Shown here one piece after another: positions 34,486 to 44,884 of a DNA stretch of 64,000 nucleotides. This DNA is from Roseburia sp. 831b (GTDB lineage Bacteria > Bacillota > Clostridia > Lachnospirales > Lachnospiraceae), in assembly GCF_001940165.2 (NCBI RefSeq), contig NZ_CP135162.1:3061829-3125828 (forward strand). The letters are read 5' to 3'. How positions within the stretch are numbered: position 1 is the stretch's first letter; each line of letters begins with the position of its first letter. The notes below the pieces were generated by a model, which was not told the DNA's origin, ran no database searches, and worked only from the letters and a program-made list of their open reading frames with translations. The position numbers and the translations under genes were made by a program.

Positions 34486-34684
34486 TAAATATTTAGAAGA
34501 ATTAAAAACACAGTCTGTTGCAGACTTAAATGCACAGTTAGTTGACGCTAAAAAAGAACTTTTCAATTTGAGATTCCAGAACGCAACAAATCAGTTAGAC
34601 AACACAAGCAGAATTAAAGAAGTTAGAAAGAATATCGCAAGAATTCAGACTATCATCACTGAGAAAGCAAAAGTTGCAGAATAG
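34475..34684 (+). CDS. rpmC: 50S ribosomal protein L29
   Basis: L29 is a small helical protein beside L23 at the tunnel exit. The product has 69 residues, with [50 protein letters not shown]. The ATG at 34475 is preferred over GTG 34466 because L29 proteins begin with MK(x)xxxxEL and the AAGGCGGTG site suits it. Confidence 0.96.
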   Translation: MKTSKYLEELKTQSVADLNAQLVDAKKELFNLRFQNATNQLDNTSRIKEVRKNIARIQTIITEKAKVAE

Positions 34685-34707
34685 AACTCTAGAAAGGAGA
34701 ACTTATC

Positions 34708-34965
34708 GTGGAAGAAAGAAATCTTAGAAAAACACGTGTGGGTATTGTTGTAAGTGATAAAATGGATAAGACAATCACAGTTGCAATCCAGGATAACGTA
34801 AGACATCCACTTTACAATAAAATCGTGAAAAAGACATATAAATTAAAAGCTCATGACGAGAACAACGATTGCAAGGTCGGTGACAAAGTCAGAGTAATGG
34901 AAACAAGACCTTTATCTAAAGACAAGAGATGGAGACTTGTAGAAATCATGGAAAGAGCAAAATAA
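34708..34965 (+). CDS. rpsQ: 30S ribosomal protein S17
   Basis: S17 is a primary 16S rRNA binder with an OB fold. The product has 85 residues with [16 protein letters not shown] and KYKAHDE-type segment [34 protein letters not shown]. It starts with GTG after AAAGGAG, 7 bases away. Confidence 0.98.
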   Translation: MEERNLRKTRVGIVVSDKMDKTITVAIQDNVRHPLYNKIVKKTYKLKAHDENNDCKVGDKVRVMETRPLSKDKRWRLVEIMERAK

Positions 34966-34983
34966 TTAAAGGAGGCTACAAGC

Positions 34984-35352
34984 ATGGTACAACAGGAAAG
35001 TAGACTTAGAGTAGCCGATAACACAGGAGCAAAAGAATTACTTGTAATCCGTGTTATGGGTGGATCTACTAGAAGATATGCAAACATTGGTGACGTTATT
35101 GTTGCTACTGTCAAAGATGCAACACCAGGCGGTGTTGTAAAAAAAGGTGACGTCGTTAAAGCTGTAGTTGTTCGTTCAGTAAAAGGTGCACGTCGTAAAG
35201 ACGGTTCTTATATTAAATTTGATGAGAACGCTGCTGTTATTATTAAAGATGACAAAACTCCAAAGGGAACACGTATTTTTGGACCAGTAGCTAGAGAGCT
35301 TCGTGAGAAACAGTTTATGAAAATTGTTTCCTTAGCTCCAGAAGTATTGTAG
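34984..35352 (+). CDS. rplN: 50S ribosomal protein L14
   Basis: L14 forms an intersubunit bridge. The product has the standard 122 residues: [20 protein letters not shown] at the start, [26 protein letters not shown] and [28 protein letters not shown] at the end. AAAGGAGG is 8 bases upstream, 18 bases after rpsQ. Confidence 0.98.
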   Translation: MVQQESRLRVADNTGAKELLVIRVMGGSTRRYANIGDVIVATVKDATPGGVVKKGDVVKAVVVRSVKGARRKDGSYIKFDENAAVIIKDDKTPKGTRIFGPVARELREKQFMKIVSLAPEVL

Positions 35353-35365
35353 GAGGAACGAAGAT

Positions 35366-35677
35366 ATGGCAACTATGAAAATTAAAAAAGGCGATATGGT
35401 TAAAGTTATCGCTGGTAAAGACAAAGATAAAGAAGGCAAAGTTATTGCTGTAAATAAAAAAGATAACACTCTTCTTGTTGAAGGTATCAATATGGTAACA
35501 AAACATACAAAACCAAGTATGTCAAACCAGCAGGGCGGAATCATCCATCAGGAAGGCCCAATCGATATTTCTAACGTAATGTATCTTCACAAAGGTAAAG
35601 CTACAAGAGTTGGCTTTAAGCTTGACGGAGACAAGAAAGTACGTGTAGCAAAATCAACAGGCGAAGTAATCGATTAA
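35366..35677 (+). CDS. rplX: 50S ribosomal protein L24
   Basis: L24 initiates 50S assembly. The product has 103 residues with the KOW motif [25 protein letters not shown] (residues 8-32) and the [16 protein letters not shown] segment. AGGAGGAACG precedes, 13 bases after rplN. Confidence 0.98.
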   Translation: MATMKIKKGDMVKVIAGKDKDKEGKVIAVNKKDNTLLVEGINMVTKHTKPSMSNQQGGIIHQEGPIDISNVMYLHKGKATRVGFKLDGDKKVRVAKSTGEVID

Positions 35678-35699
35678 TTAAGGAGAGGAGGTCAACAAG

Positions 35700-36239
35700 T
35701 TGAGTAGACTTAAAGAACAGTATCAGAATGAGATCGTTGATGCAATGATCAAAAAATTTGGATATAAAAACATTATGGAAGTGCCAAAGCTTGACAAAAT
35801 CGTTGTAAACATGGGCGTTGGCGAAGCCAAAGAAAATGCAAAATTATTAGAAGCTGCAATGAAAGATATGGAAGCTATCACAGGCCAGAAAGTTATTGCA
35901 ACAAAAGCTAAGAATTCAGTAGCTAACTTCAAGATCAGAGAAGGTATGCCAATCGGATGTAAAACAACATTACGTGGCGACAAGATGTATGAATTCCTTG
36001 ATCGTTTAGTTAACTTAGCATTACCTCGTGTACGTGACTTCAGAGGAGTAAATCCTAACGCATTTGACGGACGTGGTAACTACGCACTTGGTATCAAGGA
36101 ACAGATCATTTTCCCTGAAATCGAGTACGATAAAGTAGACAAAGTTAGAGGTATGGACATTATTTTCGTAACTACCGCTAAAACAGACGAAGAAGCACGT
36201 GAATTATTGACTCTGTTCAATATGCCATTCGCTAAATAA
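35700..36239 (+). CDS. rplE: 50S ribosomal protein L5
   Basis: L5 binds 5S rRNA and contacts the P-site tRNA. The product has 179 residues, with [19 protein letters not shown] near the N-terminus, [18 protein letters not shown] and [28 protein letters not shown]. The start is TTG at 35700, placed 7 bases after GGAGG; no ATG fits the family start. Confidence 0.97.
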   Translation: MSRLKEQYQNEIVDAMIKKFGYKNIMEVPKLDKIVVNMGVGEAKENAKLLEAAMKDMEAITGQKVIATKAKNSVANFKIREGMPIGCKTTLRGDKMYEFLDRLVNLALPRVRDFRGVNPNAFDGRGNYALGIKEQIIFPEIEYDKVDKVRGMDIIFVTTAKTDEEARELLTLFNMPFAK

Positions 36240-36254
36240 TAGGAGGGAATTTTA

Positions 36255-36440
36255 ATGGCTAAGACAAGTATGAAAGTTAAACAGCAGCGTAAACCAAAAT
36301 TCTCTACTAGAGAATATACACGTTGTAGAGTTTGTGGACGTCCACACTCAGTTTTAAGAAAATACGGAATCTGTAGAGTATGTTTCCGTGAATTAGCATA
36401 CAAAGGTCAGATCCCAGGCGTTAAAAAAGCAAGCTGGTAG
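36255..36440 (+). CDS. rpsZ: 30S ribosomal protein S14, zinc-binding type
   Basis: The product has 61 residues. This is the short zinc-ribbon S14 with four cysteines in [22 protein letters not shown] zinc-independent longer paralog often exists elsewhere in Firmicutes. TAGGAGGG is 8 bases upstream. It lies between rplE and rpsH as in Bacillus. Confidence 0.97.
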   Translation: MAKTSMKVKQQRKPKFSTREYTRCRVCGRPHSVLRKYGICRVCFRELAYKGQIPGVKKASW

Positions 36441-36477
36441 GCCCGAGGCAATTTAGAAAAAGGAGGAAATATACATC

Positions 36478-36879
36478 ATGGTTACAAGTGATCCAATCGC
36501 AGATATGCTTACAAGAATTCGTAATGCAAACACTGCAAAACATGATACAGTTGATATCCCAGCATCAAAGATGAAAATTGCAATCGCAGGAATTCTTCTT
36601 GATGAAGGATATATTGCAAAATACGATATCATCGAAGATGGCAATTTTAAAACAATCCGTGTTACATTAAAATACGGTGCAGATAAAAACGAAAAGATTA
36701 TTACAGGAATTAAGAGAATTTCCAAACCAGGTCTTCGTGTATACGCTGGTAAAAACGAAATTCCTAGAGTACTTGGTGGATTAGGAATCGCTATCCTTTC
36801 TACAAATCAGGGAATCATCACTGACAAAGAAGCTAGAAAGCTTCAGGTTGGTGGAGAAGTTTTAGCATTCGTATGGTAG
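36478..36879 (+). CDS. rpsH: 30S ribosomal protein S8
   Basis: S8 is a primary 16S rRNA binder and, in E. coli, the translational repressor of the spc operon. The product has 133 residues: [29 protein letters not shown] at the start and [26 protein letters not shown] near the end. AAAGGAGG precedes. Confidence 0.98.
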   Translation: MVTSDPIADMLTRIRNANTAKHDTVDIPASKMKIAIAGILLDEGYIAKYDIIEDGNFKTIRVTLKYGADKNEKIITGIKRISKPGLRVYAGKNEIPRVLGGLGIAILSTNQGIITDKEARKLQVGGEVLAFVW

Positions 36880-37072
36880 GATAAATTCGAGTTGTGTCTT
36901 TGGTTTTTGCCTGCATTTATGTAGGTAAGACCAGACATCGGATTTATCATTCATGAAAATGAATACCTTGAATGATAGATGTAACTTATAACTACGATTG
37001 TCATTGAAAGATGCAATCGCAACGGCTTAAAGGTGAAAACATTAAGCTGAAAAAAATTTAGGAGGTACGGGC
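36880..37072 (+). other. 193-base structured gap between rpsH and rplF
   Basis: The gap contains a long-armed hairpin: GTCTT (36896-36900) pairs with AAGAC (36927-36931) and, within it, CCTGCA (36910-36915) pairs with TGTAGG (36920-36925). Further on, ATCATTC and GAATGAT (about 36948-36979) can also pair. No open frame and no terminator T-run are seen. Confidence 0.5.
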
Positions 37073-37612
37073 ATGTCACGTATAGGAAGAATGCCAATCG
37101 CAGTTCCAGCTGGAGTTGAAGTTGTAATTGCAGAAAATAATCATGTGACTGTAAAAGGTCCAAAGGGAACTCTTGAGAGAACTCTTCCATCTGAGATGGA
37201 CATCAAATTAGAAGGTTCTGAAGTAATCGTAACAAGACCTAACGATTTGAAAAAAATGAAATCCTTACACGGATTAACAAGAACATTAATCAACAACATG
37301 GTAGTTGGTGTTACACAGGGATATGAGAAAGTTCTTGAAGTAAACGGTGTAGGTTACAGAGCATCCAAAGCTGGTAAAACACTTACATTAAACTTAGGAT
37401 ATTCTCATCCGGTAGAGATGATCGATCCAGAAGGATTAGAGTCTGTAGTTGACGGTAACAAAATTACTGTAAAAGGTATCGATAAAGAAAAAGTTGGCCA
37501 GTACGCAGCTGAAATCAGAGATAAGAGAAGACCTGAACCTTACAAAGGAAAAGGTATCAAATATGCTGATGAAGTTATTAGACGTAAAGTTGGTAAGACT
37601 GGTAAGAAATAA
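37073..37612 (+). CDS. rplF: 50S ribosomal protein L6
   Basis: L6 lies near the factor-binding site of the 50S. The product has 179 residues: [29 protein letters not shown], and the C-terminal signature [37 protein letters not shown] precedes ATG by 7 bases. Confidence 0.98.
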   Translation: MSRIGRMPIAVPAGVEVVIAENNHVTVKGPKGTLERTLPSEMDIKLEGSEVIVTRPNDLKKMKSLHGLTRTLINNMVVGVTQGYEKVLEVNGVGYRASKAGKTLTLNLGYSHPVEMIDPEGLESVVDGNKITVKGIDKEKVGQYAAEIRDKRRPEPYKGKGIKYADEVIRRKVGKTGKK

Positions 37613-37630
37613 TTAAAGGAGTGACAAGAA

Positions 37631-37999
37631 ATGGTTAGTAAGAAATCAAGAACATTAGTTCGTGAAAATAAACATAGAAGAATGCGTAATCATCTTGCAG
37701 GTACAGCCGAAAGACCACGTTTAGCTGTGTTTAGAAGCAATAATCATATGTACGCTCAAATTATTGACGATACAGTTGGAAATACACTTGTTTCTGCTTC
37801 TACACTTGACAAAGATGTAAAAGCTGAAGTAGAAAAGACTAATAACGTAGATGCAGCAACCAAACTTGGTACTGTAATTGCAAAAAAAGCTTTAGATAAG
37901 GGTATTACAACGGTTGTCTTTGATAGAGGCGGCTTCATATATGAAGGAAAAGTAAAAGCATTAGCTGAAGCAGCAAGAGAAGCTGGTTTAGAATTCTAG
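37631..37999 (+). CDS. rplR: 50S ribosomal protein L18
   Basis: L18 binds 5S rRNA. The product has 122 residues with [32 protein letters not shown] and [28 protein letters not shown]. Its stop codon is followed at once by two short hairpins (GGAATCC-attt-GGATTCC at 37999-38016, then CTTCTTGA with TCAAGAAG). Confidence 0.98.
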   Translation: MVSKKSRTLVRENKHRRMRNHLAGTAERPRLAVFRSNNHMYAQIIDDTVGNTLVSASTLDKDVKAEVEKTNNVDAATKLGTVIAKKALDKGITTVVFDRGGFIYEGKVKALAEAAREAGLEF

Positions 38000-38069
38000 G
38001 AATCCATTTGGATTCCAGGCTTCTTGATTCTTTTCAAGAAGATTCATTATTTTAGGAGGAATACATTAC

Positions 38070-38579
38070 ATGAAACGTGAACTTATTGATGCTAGTCAAT
38101 TAGAATTAAACGAAAAAGTGGTATCAATTAAACGTGTAACAAAAGTTGTAAAAGGTGGACGTAACATGCGTTTTACAGCTTTAGTTGTTGTCGGTGACGG
38201 CAATGGCCATGTTGGTGCTGGTTTAGGAAAAGCAACTGAAATTCCTGAAGCAATCCGTAAAGGAAAAGAAGATGCTATGAAAAAACTCATTACTGTTAAG
38301 TTAGATGAAGTTTCCAGTATCACACATGATGTTACAGGTAAATATACAGGTGCTTCTGTATTATTAAAGAAATCTCCAGAAGGTACTGGTATTATCGCTG
38401 GTGGTCCTGCTCGTAACGTATGTGAGTTAGCAGGTATCAAAAACATCCGTACAAAATCTTTAGGATCTAACAACAAGCAGAACGTTGTACTTGCTACAAT
38501 CGACGCTTTAAGTCAGTTAAAATCCCCTGAAGAAGTAGCGAAACTTCGCGGTAAATCCGTAGAAGAAATCGTAGGTTAA
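38070..38579 (+). CDS. rpsE: 30S ribosomal protein S5
   Basis: S5 helps decoding accuracy and is the site of spectinomycin-resistance mutations. The product has 169 residues: [39 protein letters not shown] (double-stranded-RNA-binding-like part) and [34 protein letters not shown] is about 9 bases upstream. Confidence 0.98.
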   Translation: MKRELIDASQLELNEKVVSIKRVTKVVKGGRNMRFTALVVVGDGNGHVGAGLGKATEIPEAIRKGKEDAMKKLITVKLDEVSSITHDVTGKYTGASVLLKKSPEGTGIIAGGPARNVCELAGIKNIRTKSLGSNNKQNVVLATIDALSQLKSPEEVAKLRGKSVEEIVG

Positions 38580-38592
38580 GGAGGAGATTAAA

Positions 38593-38778
38593 ATGGCAGA
38601 TAAGAAACTTAAAGTAACATTAATCAAATCTACAATCGGTGCTGTTCCAAAGAACAAAAAAACAATCGAAGCTCTTGGTTTAACAAAATTAAACAAGACG
38701 GTTGAATTACCAGACAACGCAGCAACAGCTGGCGCTCTTCGTAAAGTTGCACCATATGTTAAAGTAGAAGAAGCATAA
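38593..38778 (+). CDS. rpmD: 50S ribosomal protein L30
   Basis: The product has 61 residues, the usual short bacterial L30, with [36 protein letters not shown]. It is 13 bases from rpsE and close to rplO. Confidence 0.97.
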   Translation: MADKKLKVTLIKSTIGAVPKNKKTIEALGLTKLNKTVELPDNAATAGALRKVAPYVKVEEA

Positions 38779-38806
38779 AAAGAATAAGAGAGAAGGAGGT
38801 GCCGGT

Positions 38807-39247
38807 ATGGATTTATCAAATTTACATGCAGCAGAAGGATCCACACATAACGATAACTTCAGAAGAGGTCGTGGACATGGATCAGGAAACGGTAAGACTG
38901 CTGGTAAGGGACATAAAGGCCAGAAAGCTCGTTCAGGAGCACCTAGACCAGGTTTTGAAGGTGGTCAGATGCCATTATACAGAAGATTGCCAAAGAGAGG
39001 TTTCACATGCAGAAACTCTAAGACAATCGTAGGAATTAACATTTCAGCTTTAGAACGCTTTGAGAATGATTCAGTAGTATCTGTTGAAACATTAATCGAA
39101 GCTGGTATCGTAAAGAACCCAAGAGATGGTGTTAAGATTCTTGGAAATGGCGAACTTACTAAGAAGCTTACAGTTCAGGCAAATGCATTCAGCGCAAGCG
39201 CAAAAGAAAAGATTGAGGCTCTTGGTGGAAAAACAGAGGTGATCTAA
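38807..39247 (+). CDS. rplO: 50S ribosomal protein L15
   Basis: The product has 146 residues. The glycine- and arginine-rich N-terminus [26 protein letters not shown] and [18 protein letters not shown] are typical. The TAA overlaps the secY ATG by one base. A longer alternative frame from 38799 is out of register and is not used. Confidence 0.97.
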   Translation: MDLSNLHAAEGSTHNDNFRRGRGHGSGNGKTAGKGHKGQKARSGAPRPGFEGGQMPLYRRLPKRGFTCRNSKTIVGINISALERFENDSVVSVETLIEAGIVKNPRDGVKILGNGELTKKLTVQANAFSASAKEKIEALGGKTEVI

Positions 39248-40563
39248 TGCTAGAGACACTCCGTAATGCATTTAAAATTAAAGATATTCGAAATAGAATT
39301 ATTTTTACTTTTTTCATGTTGATCGTCATCAGAATAGGAAGTCAGCTTCCTATTCCTGGTGTCGACAGCAGTGTATTTGCAAATTGGTTTGATAGTCAGA
39401 CTGCGGATGGAATGGGATTTTTTGATGCAGTAACAGGTGGTTCATTTTATAATATGTCAATCTTTGCATTGAATATTACACCTTACATTACGTCTTCCAT
39501 TATTATGCAGCTTCTTACAATTGCTATACCAAAATTGGAAGAGATGCAGCGTGACGGAGAAGAGGGTCGTAAGAAGATTGTTGAGATCACCAGATATTTG
39601 ACAATCGCATTAGCGTTGATTGAATCAGTTGCAATGGCAATCGGATTTGGCAGAGGCGGATATTTAACAGAATTTAACGCACTGAATGTTATCATGGTAG
39701 TGACAACCTTAACAGCAGGTTCAGCAGTCTTAATGTGGATTGGTGAACGTATCACTGAAAAAGGTGTTGGAAATGGTATTTCCATCGTACTTACTATTAA
39801 CATCATTTCCCGTATGCCAGATGACATTGGTTCCTTATATGAACAGTTTATATCTGGAAAATCCGTTCCAAAGGGAGTGTTAGCAGCTGTAATTATTATT
39901 GCGATTATTGTGGCAATGGTAGTTTTCGTTGTATTCCTTCAGGGCGGCGAAAGAAGAATTCCAGTTCAGTATTCCAAGAAAATTCAGGGTAGAAAACAGG
40001 TAGGCGGTCAGTCTACTCACATTCCTCTGAAGGTAAATACTGGTGGTGTTATCCCGGTTATCTTTGCACAGTCATTGTTGCAGACACCTGTTATCATTGC
40101 CAGTGTACTGAATAAGGGAAATGGTAATGGAATCGGAAGTAAGATTTTAAAAGGAATGTCCCAGTCTAACTGGTGTAATCCAAGCCAACCGATTTACAAC
40201 ATTGGTTTGGTAGTTTACATTGTACTTATTATTGCTTTTGCTTATTTCTATACATCCATTACATTCAATCCATTAGAGATTGCAAACAATATGAAAAAAG
40301 CTGGTGGCTTTATTCCTGGTATCAGACCTGGAAAACCAACCAGTGATTATCTGAATAAGATATTAAATTACATCGTCTTTATAGGTGCAGTCGGATTAGC
40401 AATCGTTGCATTTGTTCCAATTTTCTTTAACGGTGTATTTGGTGCTGATGTTTCCTTCGGTGGAACATCCATTATTATCATCGTCGGAGTTGTAATTGAG
40501 ACATTGAAACAGATTGAATCCCAGATGTTAGTACGTTATTATAAAGGATTCTTAAACGATTAA
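39247..40563 (+). CDS. secY: preprotein translocase channel SecY
   Basis: SecY forms the protein-conducting channel of the membrane with SecE and SecG. The product has 438 residues and ten hydrophobic helices. Family motifs are [14 protein letters not shown] (TM1), [15 protein letters not shown] (TM2) and the cytoplasmic loop [14 protein letters not shown] with [15 protein letters not shown]. The C-terminal tail [15 protein letters not shown] completes it. It is translationally coupled to rplO by TAATG. Confidence 0.98.
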   Translation: MLETLRNAFKIKDIRNRIIFTFFMLIVIRIGSQLPIPGVDSSVFANWFDSQTADGMGFFDAVTGGSFYNMSIFALNITPYITSSIIMQLLTIAIPKLEEMQRDGEEGRKKIVEITRYLTIALALIESVAMAIGFGRGGYLTEFNALNVIMVVTTLTAGSAVLMWIGERITEKGVGNGISIVLTINIISRMPDDIGSLYEQFISGKSVPKGVLAAVIIIAIIVAMVVFVVFLQGGERRIPVQYSKKIQGRKQVGGQSTHIPLKVNTGGVIPVIFAQSLLQTPVIIASVLNKGNGNGIGSKILKGMSQSNWCNPSQPIYNIGLVVYIVLIIAFAYFYTSITFNPLEIANNMKKAGGFIPGIRPGKPTSDYLNKILNYIVFIGAVGLAIVAFVPIFFNGVFGADVSFGGTSIIIIVGVVIETLKQIESQMLVRYYKGFLND

Positions 40564-40703
40564 GATTAGATGTAAGGTGTACTTTGGAGATACTGGTAGA
40601 GGCACATAGGGTGTTTTTTCTGTATCTCCAAAAGTGCATTATAAAGGGCGAAAGCGTAGTCTACAAAAAAGTGCAGTTTTACAAGAAAGGCATGGTTAAA
40701 ACG

Positions 40704-41348
40704 ATGAAAATTATTATGTTAGGTGCACCAGGTGCTGGTAAAGGAACACAGGCAAAACAGATTGCAGATAAATATAAGATTCCACATATCTCAACAGGAG
40801 ATATTTTCCGTGCAAACATCAAAAACGGAACTGATTTAGGAAAGAAAGCAAAAGAATACATGGATCAGGGACTTTTGGTTCCAGATGAATTAACATGTGA
40901 CTTAGTAATGGATAGAATACAGCAGGATGACTGCAAAGATGGATTCATTTTAGATGGATTCCCAAGAACCATTCCTCAGGCTGAGGCTCTTGATGCAGCA
41001 CTTGATAAAATAAATGAAAAAATGGATTATGCAATTGACGTCGATGTTCCAGACGAAAATATCGTCAACAGAATGAGCGGAAGACGTGCATGTTTAAATT
41101 GTGGAGCTACTTATCATATTGTAACAATTCCAACAAAAGTAGAAGGAATCTGTGACAGATGTGGCAGCCCGGTTGTATTACGTGAGGATGATAAGCCAGA
41201 AACAGTTCAGAAACGTTTAACAGTTTACCATAATCAGACACAGCCATTAATTGATTACTATAAGAAACAAAACATTTTGAAATCTGTAGACGGTACACAG
41301 CCAATGGAAAAAGTATTTGCTGATATTACCGCAATTTTAGGAGAATAA
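40704..41348 (+). CDS. adk: adenylate kinase
   Basis: Adk interconverts ATP + AMP and two ADP. The product has 214 residues: P-loop [13 protein letters not shown] (residues 7-19), AMP-binding STGDIFR and [13 protein letters not shown], and a zinc-type LID with CLNCGATYH and CDRCGSPV (four cysteines). ATG 40704 (MKIIMLG) matches the family start. Longer in-frame starts (40584, 40692) add residues not seen in adenylate kinases. It follows secY after about 140 bases. Confidence 0.96.
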   Translation: MKIIMLGAPGAGKGTQAKQIADKYKIPHISTGDIFRANIKNGTDLGKKAKEYMDQGLLVPDELTCDLVMDRIQQDDCKDGFILDGFPRTIPQAEALDAALDKINEKMDYAIDVDVPDENIVNRMSGRRACLNCGATYHIVTIPTKVEGICDRCGSPVVLREDDKPETVQKRLTVYHNQTQPLIDYYKKQNILKSVDGTQPMEKVFADITAILGE

Positions 41349-41351
41349 AAG

Positions 41352-42137
41352 ATGCCTGTAACAATAAAGTCTTCCCGGGAGATCGAGTTGATGAGAGAAG
41401 CTGGCAAGATTCTTGCCAAAGTTCATGAGGACCTGGGAAAAGAATTGAAACCTGGGATGTCAACCTTAGATGTCGATAGACTTGGGGAAGATATGATTCG
41501 TAGCTTGGGTTGTATACCATCTTTTAAAAATTATTGCGGATATCCGGCATCTGTCTGTGTGTCTGTTAACGAAGAAGTTGTCCACGGAATTCCGGATTCT
41601 AAGAAAATTATCCACGAAGGAGATATCGTCAGCCTGGATATCGGGGTGATTCACAAAGGATATCATTCGGATGCTGCAAGGACAATTGCAGTCGGAGAAA
41701 TATCAGAGGAAGCAAAGCTACTGGTAGAGCGGACCAGACAAAGCTTTTTCGAGGGTATGAAATTTGCGACAGCAGGAAATCACCTTCATGATATTTCCAA
41801 GGCAATCGGCAATTATGCAGAAAGCTTCGGATATGGAGTGGTCCGGGATTTATGCGGTCATGGAATTGGCACTCATCTTCATGAGGAGCCTGAGATTCCG
41901 AATTTCAAACAGTTTCGAAGAGGCATCAAGCTTCGTCCGGGAATGACACTTGCGGTTGAACCAATGGTGAACCTTGGAACGAGAGAAGTTGTCTGGATGG
42001 ATAATGAATGGACAGTCGTATCAGAGGATATGTCATTGTCAGCTCATTATGAGAACACGATTCTGATTACGGAAGGAAAACCGGAGATTTTAACATTGAC
42101 GGAATCCGAACGTGCAGCCGGAATCGGTTTAGCATAA
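41352..42137 (+). CDS. map: type I methionine aminopeptidase
   Basis: Map removes the N-terminal methionine from nascent proteins. The product has 261 residues with the five metal ligands visible: Asp in SLDIGV, Asp in GYHSDAART, His in CGHGIGTHLHEEP, Glu in AVEPMV and Glu in AHYENTILIT. It starts 3 bases after the adk stop. The last 11 residues are a short extension. Confidence 0.97.
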   Translation: MPVTIKSSREIELMREAGKILAKVHEDLGKELKPGMSTLDVDRLGEDMIRSLGCIPSFKNYCGYPASVCVSVNEEVVHGIPDSKKIIHEGDIVSLDIGVIHKGYHSDAARTIAVGEISEEAKLLVERTRQSFFEGMKFATAGNHLHDISKAIGNYAESFGYGVVRDLCGHGIGTHLHEEPEIPNFKQFRRGIKLRPGMTLAVEPMVNLGTREVVWMDNEWTVVSEDMSLSAHYENTILITEGKPEILTLTESERAAGIGLA

Positions 42138-42155
42138 AGAAAAGGAAACGTTGTT

Positions 42156-42431
42156 ATGAATATAGAACTGGGGATGTCAAAGTCCGGTCATGATAAAAAT
42201 CAGATTTATCTGGTTTTGAAAAAAGATGAAAAATTTGTTTATCTGGTCAATGGGACAACAAAGCCCCTGAGTCAGCCGAAGAAAAAGAACGTAAGACATG
42301 TTCAGCTTATCAAAAAGCTTCCGGGTGAAGTGACAGAGATTTTCGAAGGCGAAATGACCGATATCACAATAAAGAAAGCAATTCAAATTTATTCACGAAT
42401 CAAAAAGCAGGAGGAAACAAAGAATGTCTAA
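42156..42431 (+). CDS. KOW-domain RNA-binding protein
   Basis: This 91-residue basic protein resembles the KOW-motif protein found between map and infA in many Clostridia (distantly L14e-like). The N-terminal KOW part reads [29 protein letters not shown], and the KPKKKN-like block [15 protein letters not shown] is typical. Its role is not established, but position implies translation. It overlaps infA by 8 bases. Confidence 0.85.
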   Translation: MNIELGMSKSGHDKNQIYLVLKKDEKFVYLVNGTTKPLSQPKKKNVRHVQLIKKLPGEVTEIFEGEMTDITIKKAIQIYSRIKKQEETKNV

Positions 42432-42642
42432 AGCAGATGTAATCGAAGTAGAAGGAGTCGTTGTTGAGAAATTACCAAACGCATTTTTTAAGGTAGAGCT
42501 CGAAAACGGTCACCAGATTTTAGCAACTATCAGTGGAAAATTAAGAATGAACTTCATTCGTATTTTACCAGGTGATAAAGTAACCATCGAAATGTCCCCA
42601 TATGATTTAACAAAAGGAAGAATCATCTGGAGAGATAAATAA
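42424..42642 (+). CDS. infA: translation initiation factor IF-1
   Basis: The product has 72 residues, an OB fold occupying the A site during initiation. [30 protein letters not shown] and [32 protein letters not shown] are near-universal. GGAGG lies in the end of the KOW gene, 8 bases before ATG. Confidence 0.98.
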   Translation: MSKADVIEVEGVVVEKLPNAFFKVELENGHQILATISGKLRMNFIRILPGDKVTIEMSPYDLTKGRIIWRDK

Positions 42643-42658
42643 ATTAATAAAAAAATGA

Positions 42659-42687
42659 TTGACTTCCAAAGAAAGTTCGAATATAAT
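42659..42687 (+). promoter_or_regulatory. internal promoter before rpmJ
   Basis: TTGACT (42659-42664), 17-bp spacer and perfect TATAAT (42682-42687). It gives the rpmJ-rpsM-rpsK-rpsD-rpoA-rplQ part independent transcription. Confidence 0.85.
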
Positions 42688-42767
42688 ATTAGTCGGACAC
42701 TTTTGGAAAGCTCTCGAAGTGCGCTTTTTTACGTGCTCGAGTGTTTCATGAGAAAGGAGGATTTGCT

Positions 42768-42881
42768 GTGAAGGTAAGATCATCAGTTAAACCTATTTGC
42801 GAAAAATGCAAAGTCATTAAAAGAAAAGGAAGCATCAGAATTATCTGTGAAAATCCTAAACACAAACAGAGACAGGGCTAA
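42768..42881 (+). CDS. rpmJ: 50S ribosomal protein L36, zinc type
   Basis: The product has 37 residues, [20 protein letters not shown] continuing to [12 protein letters not shown]. The zinc ligands are three cysteines and a histidine (CEKC, C, H). It starts with GTG at 42768, 7 bases after AGAAAGGAGG. Being short, it is easily missed. Confidence 0.96.
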   Translation: MKVRSSVKPICEKCKVIKRKGSIRIICENPKHKQRQG

Positions 42882-43297
42882 TTTGTTCTTGTCTTATTGC
42901 TTTGCGTAGACAGTAGAGCCAAGGCTCTATTGCAAAACATGAATTATGTGCGGCTGCAGTGAGACACCTGGATAGGTTGTATCACTGTTATCATAATAAC
43001 AGCAGGAGACAGCTGCTTTCATGCATTAATACCGAGATGCATGGGGAAACGTCTAAATATGGAAGAAACAGGACTGGCACACATTTCAGACCGGATGACA
43101 ACGGGGCTGCCTTTATCTGTGATTCTACGAGCAAAGATAGTTGTATATACTGGATGCCTTAGTGTCAGATATACTGTGCATTGTTTACGTGCGCGGAAGA
43201 AGAGCTTTGCGAAAAGTCATGATGTCAAATGGCTTGGAAATGCAAACATAAAATAAGATGCCTTGCATCAGATGAATTAATGGAGGTTAAAAAACAC
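42882..43297 (+). ncRNA. 416-base non-coding leader before rpsM
   Basis: rpmJ and rpsM are usually almost contiguous. Here 416 bases lack a credible frame and contain strong hairpins such as TAGAGCC-aa-GGCTCTA (42914-42929) and CTGTTAT with ATAACAG (42985-43002). In E. coli the alpha operon leader before rpsM is the S4 binding site, and rpsD (S4) is the third gene downstream here. An S4-responsive leader is a reasonable hypothesis but not shown. Confidence 0.55.
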
Positions 43298-43666
43298 ATG
43301 GCTCGTATTGCAGGTGTAGATTTACCAAGAGAAAAACGTGTTGAGATCGGTTTGACTTATATCTACGGTATCGGTAGAGTAAGTGCTACCCGTATCCTTG
43401 AAGCAGCAGGAGTTAATCCTGACATTCGTTGTAAAGACTTAACAGATGATGATGTTAAGAAAATCAGTGCAGTTATCGATGAAACTCAGACTGTAGAAGG
43501 TGATTTAAGAAGAGAAATCGCTCTTAATATTAAGAGACTTCAGGAGATTGGATGCTATCGTGGTATCCGTCATAGAAAAGGTCTTCCAGTTCGTGGACAG
43601 AAGACAAAGACAAACGCTAGAACACGTAAGGGTCCAAAGCGTACAGTTGCTAATAAGAAGAAATAA
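43298..43666 (+). CDS. rpsM: 30S ribosomal protein S13
   Basis: S13 is in the 30S head and contacts P-site tRNA. The product has 122 residues: [26 protein letters not shown] at the start, [30 protein letters not shown] at the end. ATG 43298 matches the family; the frame extends upstream to 43229 without support. TGGAGG is 11 bases before. Confidence 0.97.
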   Translation: MARIAGVDLPREKRVEIGLTYIYGIGRVSATRILEAAGVNPDIRCKDLTDDDVKKISAVIDETQTVEGDLRREIALNIKRLQEIGCYRGIRHRKGLPVRGQKTKTNARTRKGPKRTVANKKK

Positions 43667-43742
43667 GTCTTCTTAACAGACAAATTCAATTTCATGTTGC
43701 AAATTAGAAAATTAATTTTAGAGAAAGTAGGTTAGTTTAGAT

Positions 43743-44135
43743 ATGGCTAAAGTTACAAAAAAAGTGACAAAAAAGCGTGTAAAGAAAAACGTTGAACGCG
43801 GACAGGCACACATTCAGTCATCTTTTAACAATACAATCGTAACAATTACAGATGCTGAAGGAAATGCTTTATCATGGGCAAGTGCTGGTGGTCTTGGATT
43901 TAGAGGTTCAAGAAAATCTACTCCATATGCTGCTCAGATGGCAGCTGAAACTGCTACAAAAGCAGCTTTAATTCACGGATTAAAAACAGTTGACGTTATG
44001 GTTAAAGGACCAGGATCAGGAAGAGAAGCAGCTATCCGTGCACTCTCCGCTTGTGGTCTTGAAGTTACAAGTATCAAAGACGTAACTCCAGTACCTCACA
44101 ATGGATGTCGTCCACCAAAACGTAGAAGAGTCTAA
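43743..44135 (+). CDS. rpsK: 30S ribosomal protein S11
   Basis: The product has 130 residues, with [46 protein letters not shown] and the C-terminal [17 protein letters not shown]. It lies on the 30S platform at the E site. Confidence 0.98.
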   Translation: MAKVTKKVTKKRVKKNVERGQAHIQSSFNNTIVTITDAEGNALSWASAGGLGFRGSRKSTPYAAQMAAETATKAALIHGLKTVDVMVKGPGSGREAAIRALSACGLEVTSIKDVTPVPHNGCRPPKRRRV

Positions 44136-44154
44136 TTAGGGAGGTAGAGTCAAG

Positions 44155-44748
44155 ATGGCAGTAAATAAAGTTCCTGTTCTTAAGAGATGTAGATCTCTTG
44201 GTTTAGAACCAAGTTACTTAGGATATGATAAAAAATCCAATAGAGAATTAAAAAGAGCAAATAAGAAAATGTCTGAATATGCTCTTCAGCTTAGAGAAAA
44301 ACAGAAAGCAAAATTTATCTACGGTGTATTAGAAAAACCTTTCCATAACTACTATGAGAGAGCAGACCGTATGAAGGGAATGACAGGTCAGAACTTAATG
44401 ACTATGTTAGAGTCCAGATTAGATAACGTAGTATTCCGTATGGGATTCGCTAGAACAAGAAAAGAAGCTAGACAGATCGTAGATCACAAGTTCTTCTTAG
44501 TAAATGGTAAACCAGTAAACGTACCATCTTACTTAGTAAAAGCTGGCGACGTTATCGAAGTTAGAGAGAAGAGCAAAGGCCTTCAGAGAATGAAAGACAT
44601 CGTTGAAGTAGCTGGCGGAAGATTAGTTCCAGACTGGTTAGACGTAGATGTTGAAAAATTACAGGGTACTGTAAAAGAATTACCTTCCAGAGAGCAGATC
44701 GACGTTCCAGTTGATGAGATGCTTATCGTCGAGTTATATTCTAAATAA
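44155..44748 (+). CDS. rpsD: 30S ribosomal protein S4
   Basis: S4 initiates 30S assembly and acts as autorepressor in several bacteria. The product has 197 residues, starting directly with [15 protein letters not shown] and lacking the zinc-cysteine N-terminus. The S4 RNA-binding domain is [35 protein letters not shown] (about 83-117). In Bacillus rpsD is elsewhere; here it is in the alpha operon. Confidence 0.98.
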   Translation: MAVNKVPVLKRCRSLGLEPSYLGYDKKSNRELKRANKKMSEYALQLREKQKAKFIYGVLEKPFHNYYERADRMKGMTGQNLMTMLESRLDNVVFRMGFARTRKEARQIVDHKFFLVNGKPVNVPSYLVKAGDVIEVREKSKGLQRMKDIVEVAGGRLVPDWLDVDVEKLQGTVKELPSREQIDVPVDEMLIVELYSK

Positions 44749-44774
44749 GTAGTCATAAAGAGCGTATGGATAAA

Positions 44775-44820
44775 GCAGCAAGAGTATTTTATGTATTTAT
44801 ACTTAAAATACTTTTGCTGT
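44775..44820 (+). other. 17-bp hairpin between rpsD and rpoA
   Basis: GCAGCAAGAGTATTTTA (44775-44791) pairs fully (two G-U) with TAAAATACTTTTGCTGT (44804-44820). It is followed by CTTTGG rather than a T-run. A partial terminator or RNase III processing site are possible roles. Confidence 0.75.
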
Positions 44821-44884
44821 CTTTGGAAATCGCCAAAAGCTATATATTGTTAAGCAATGAAACCCGAGAAGGAGGGACTTTGTA

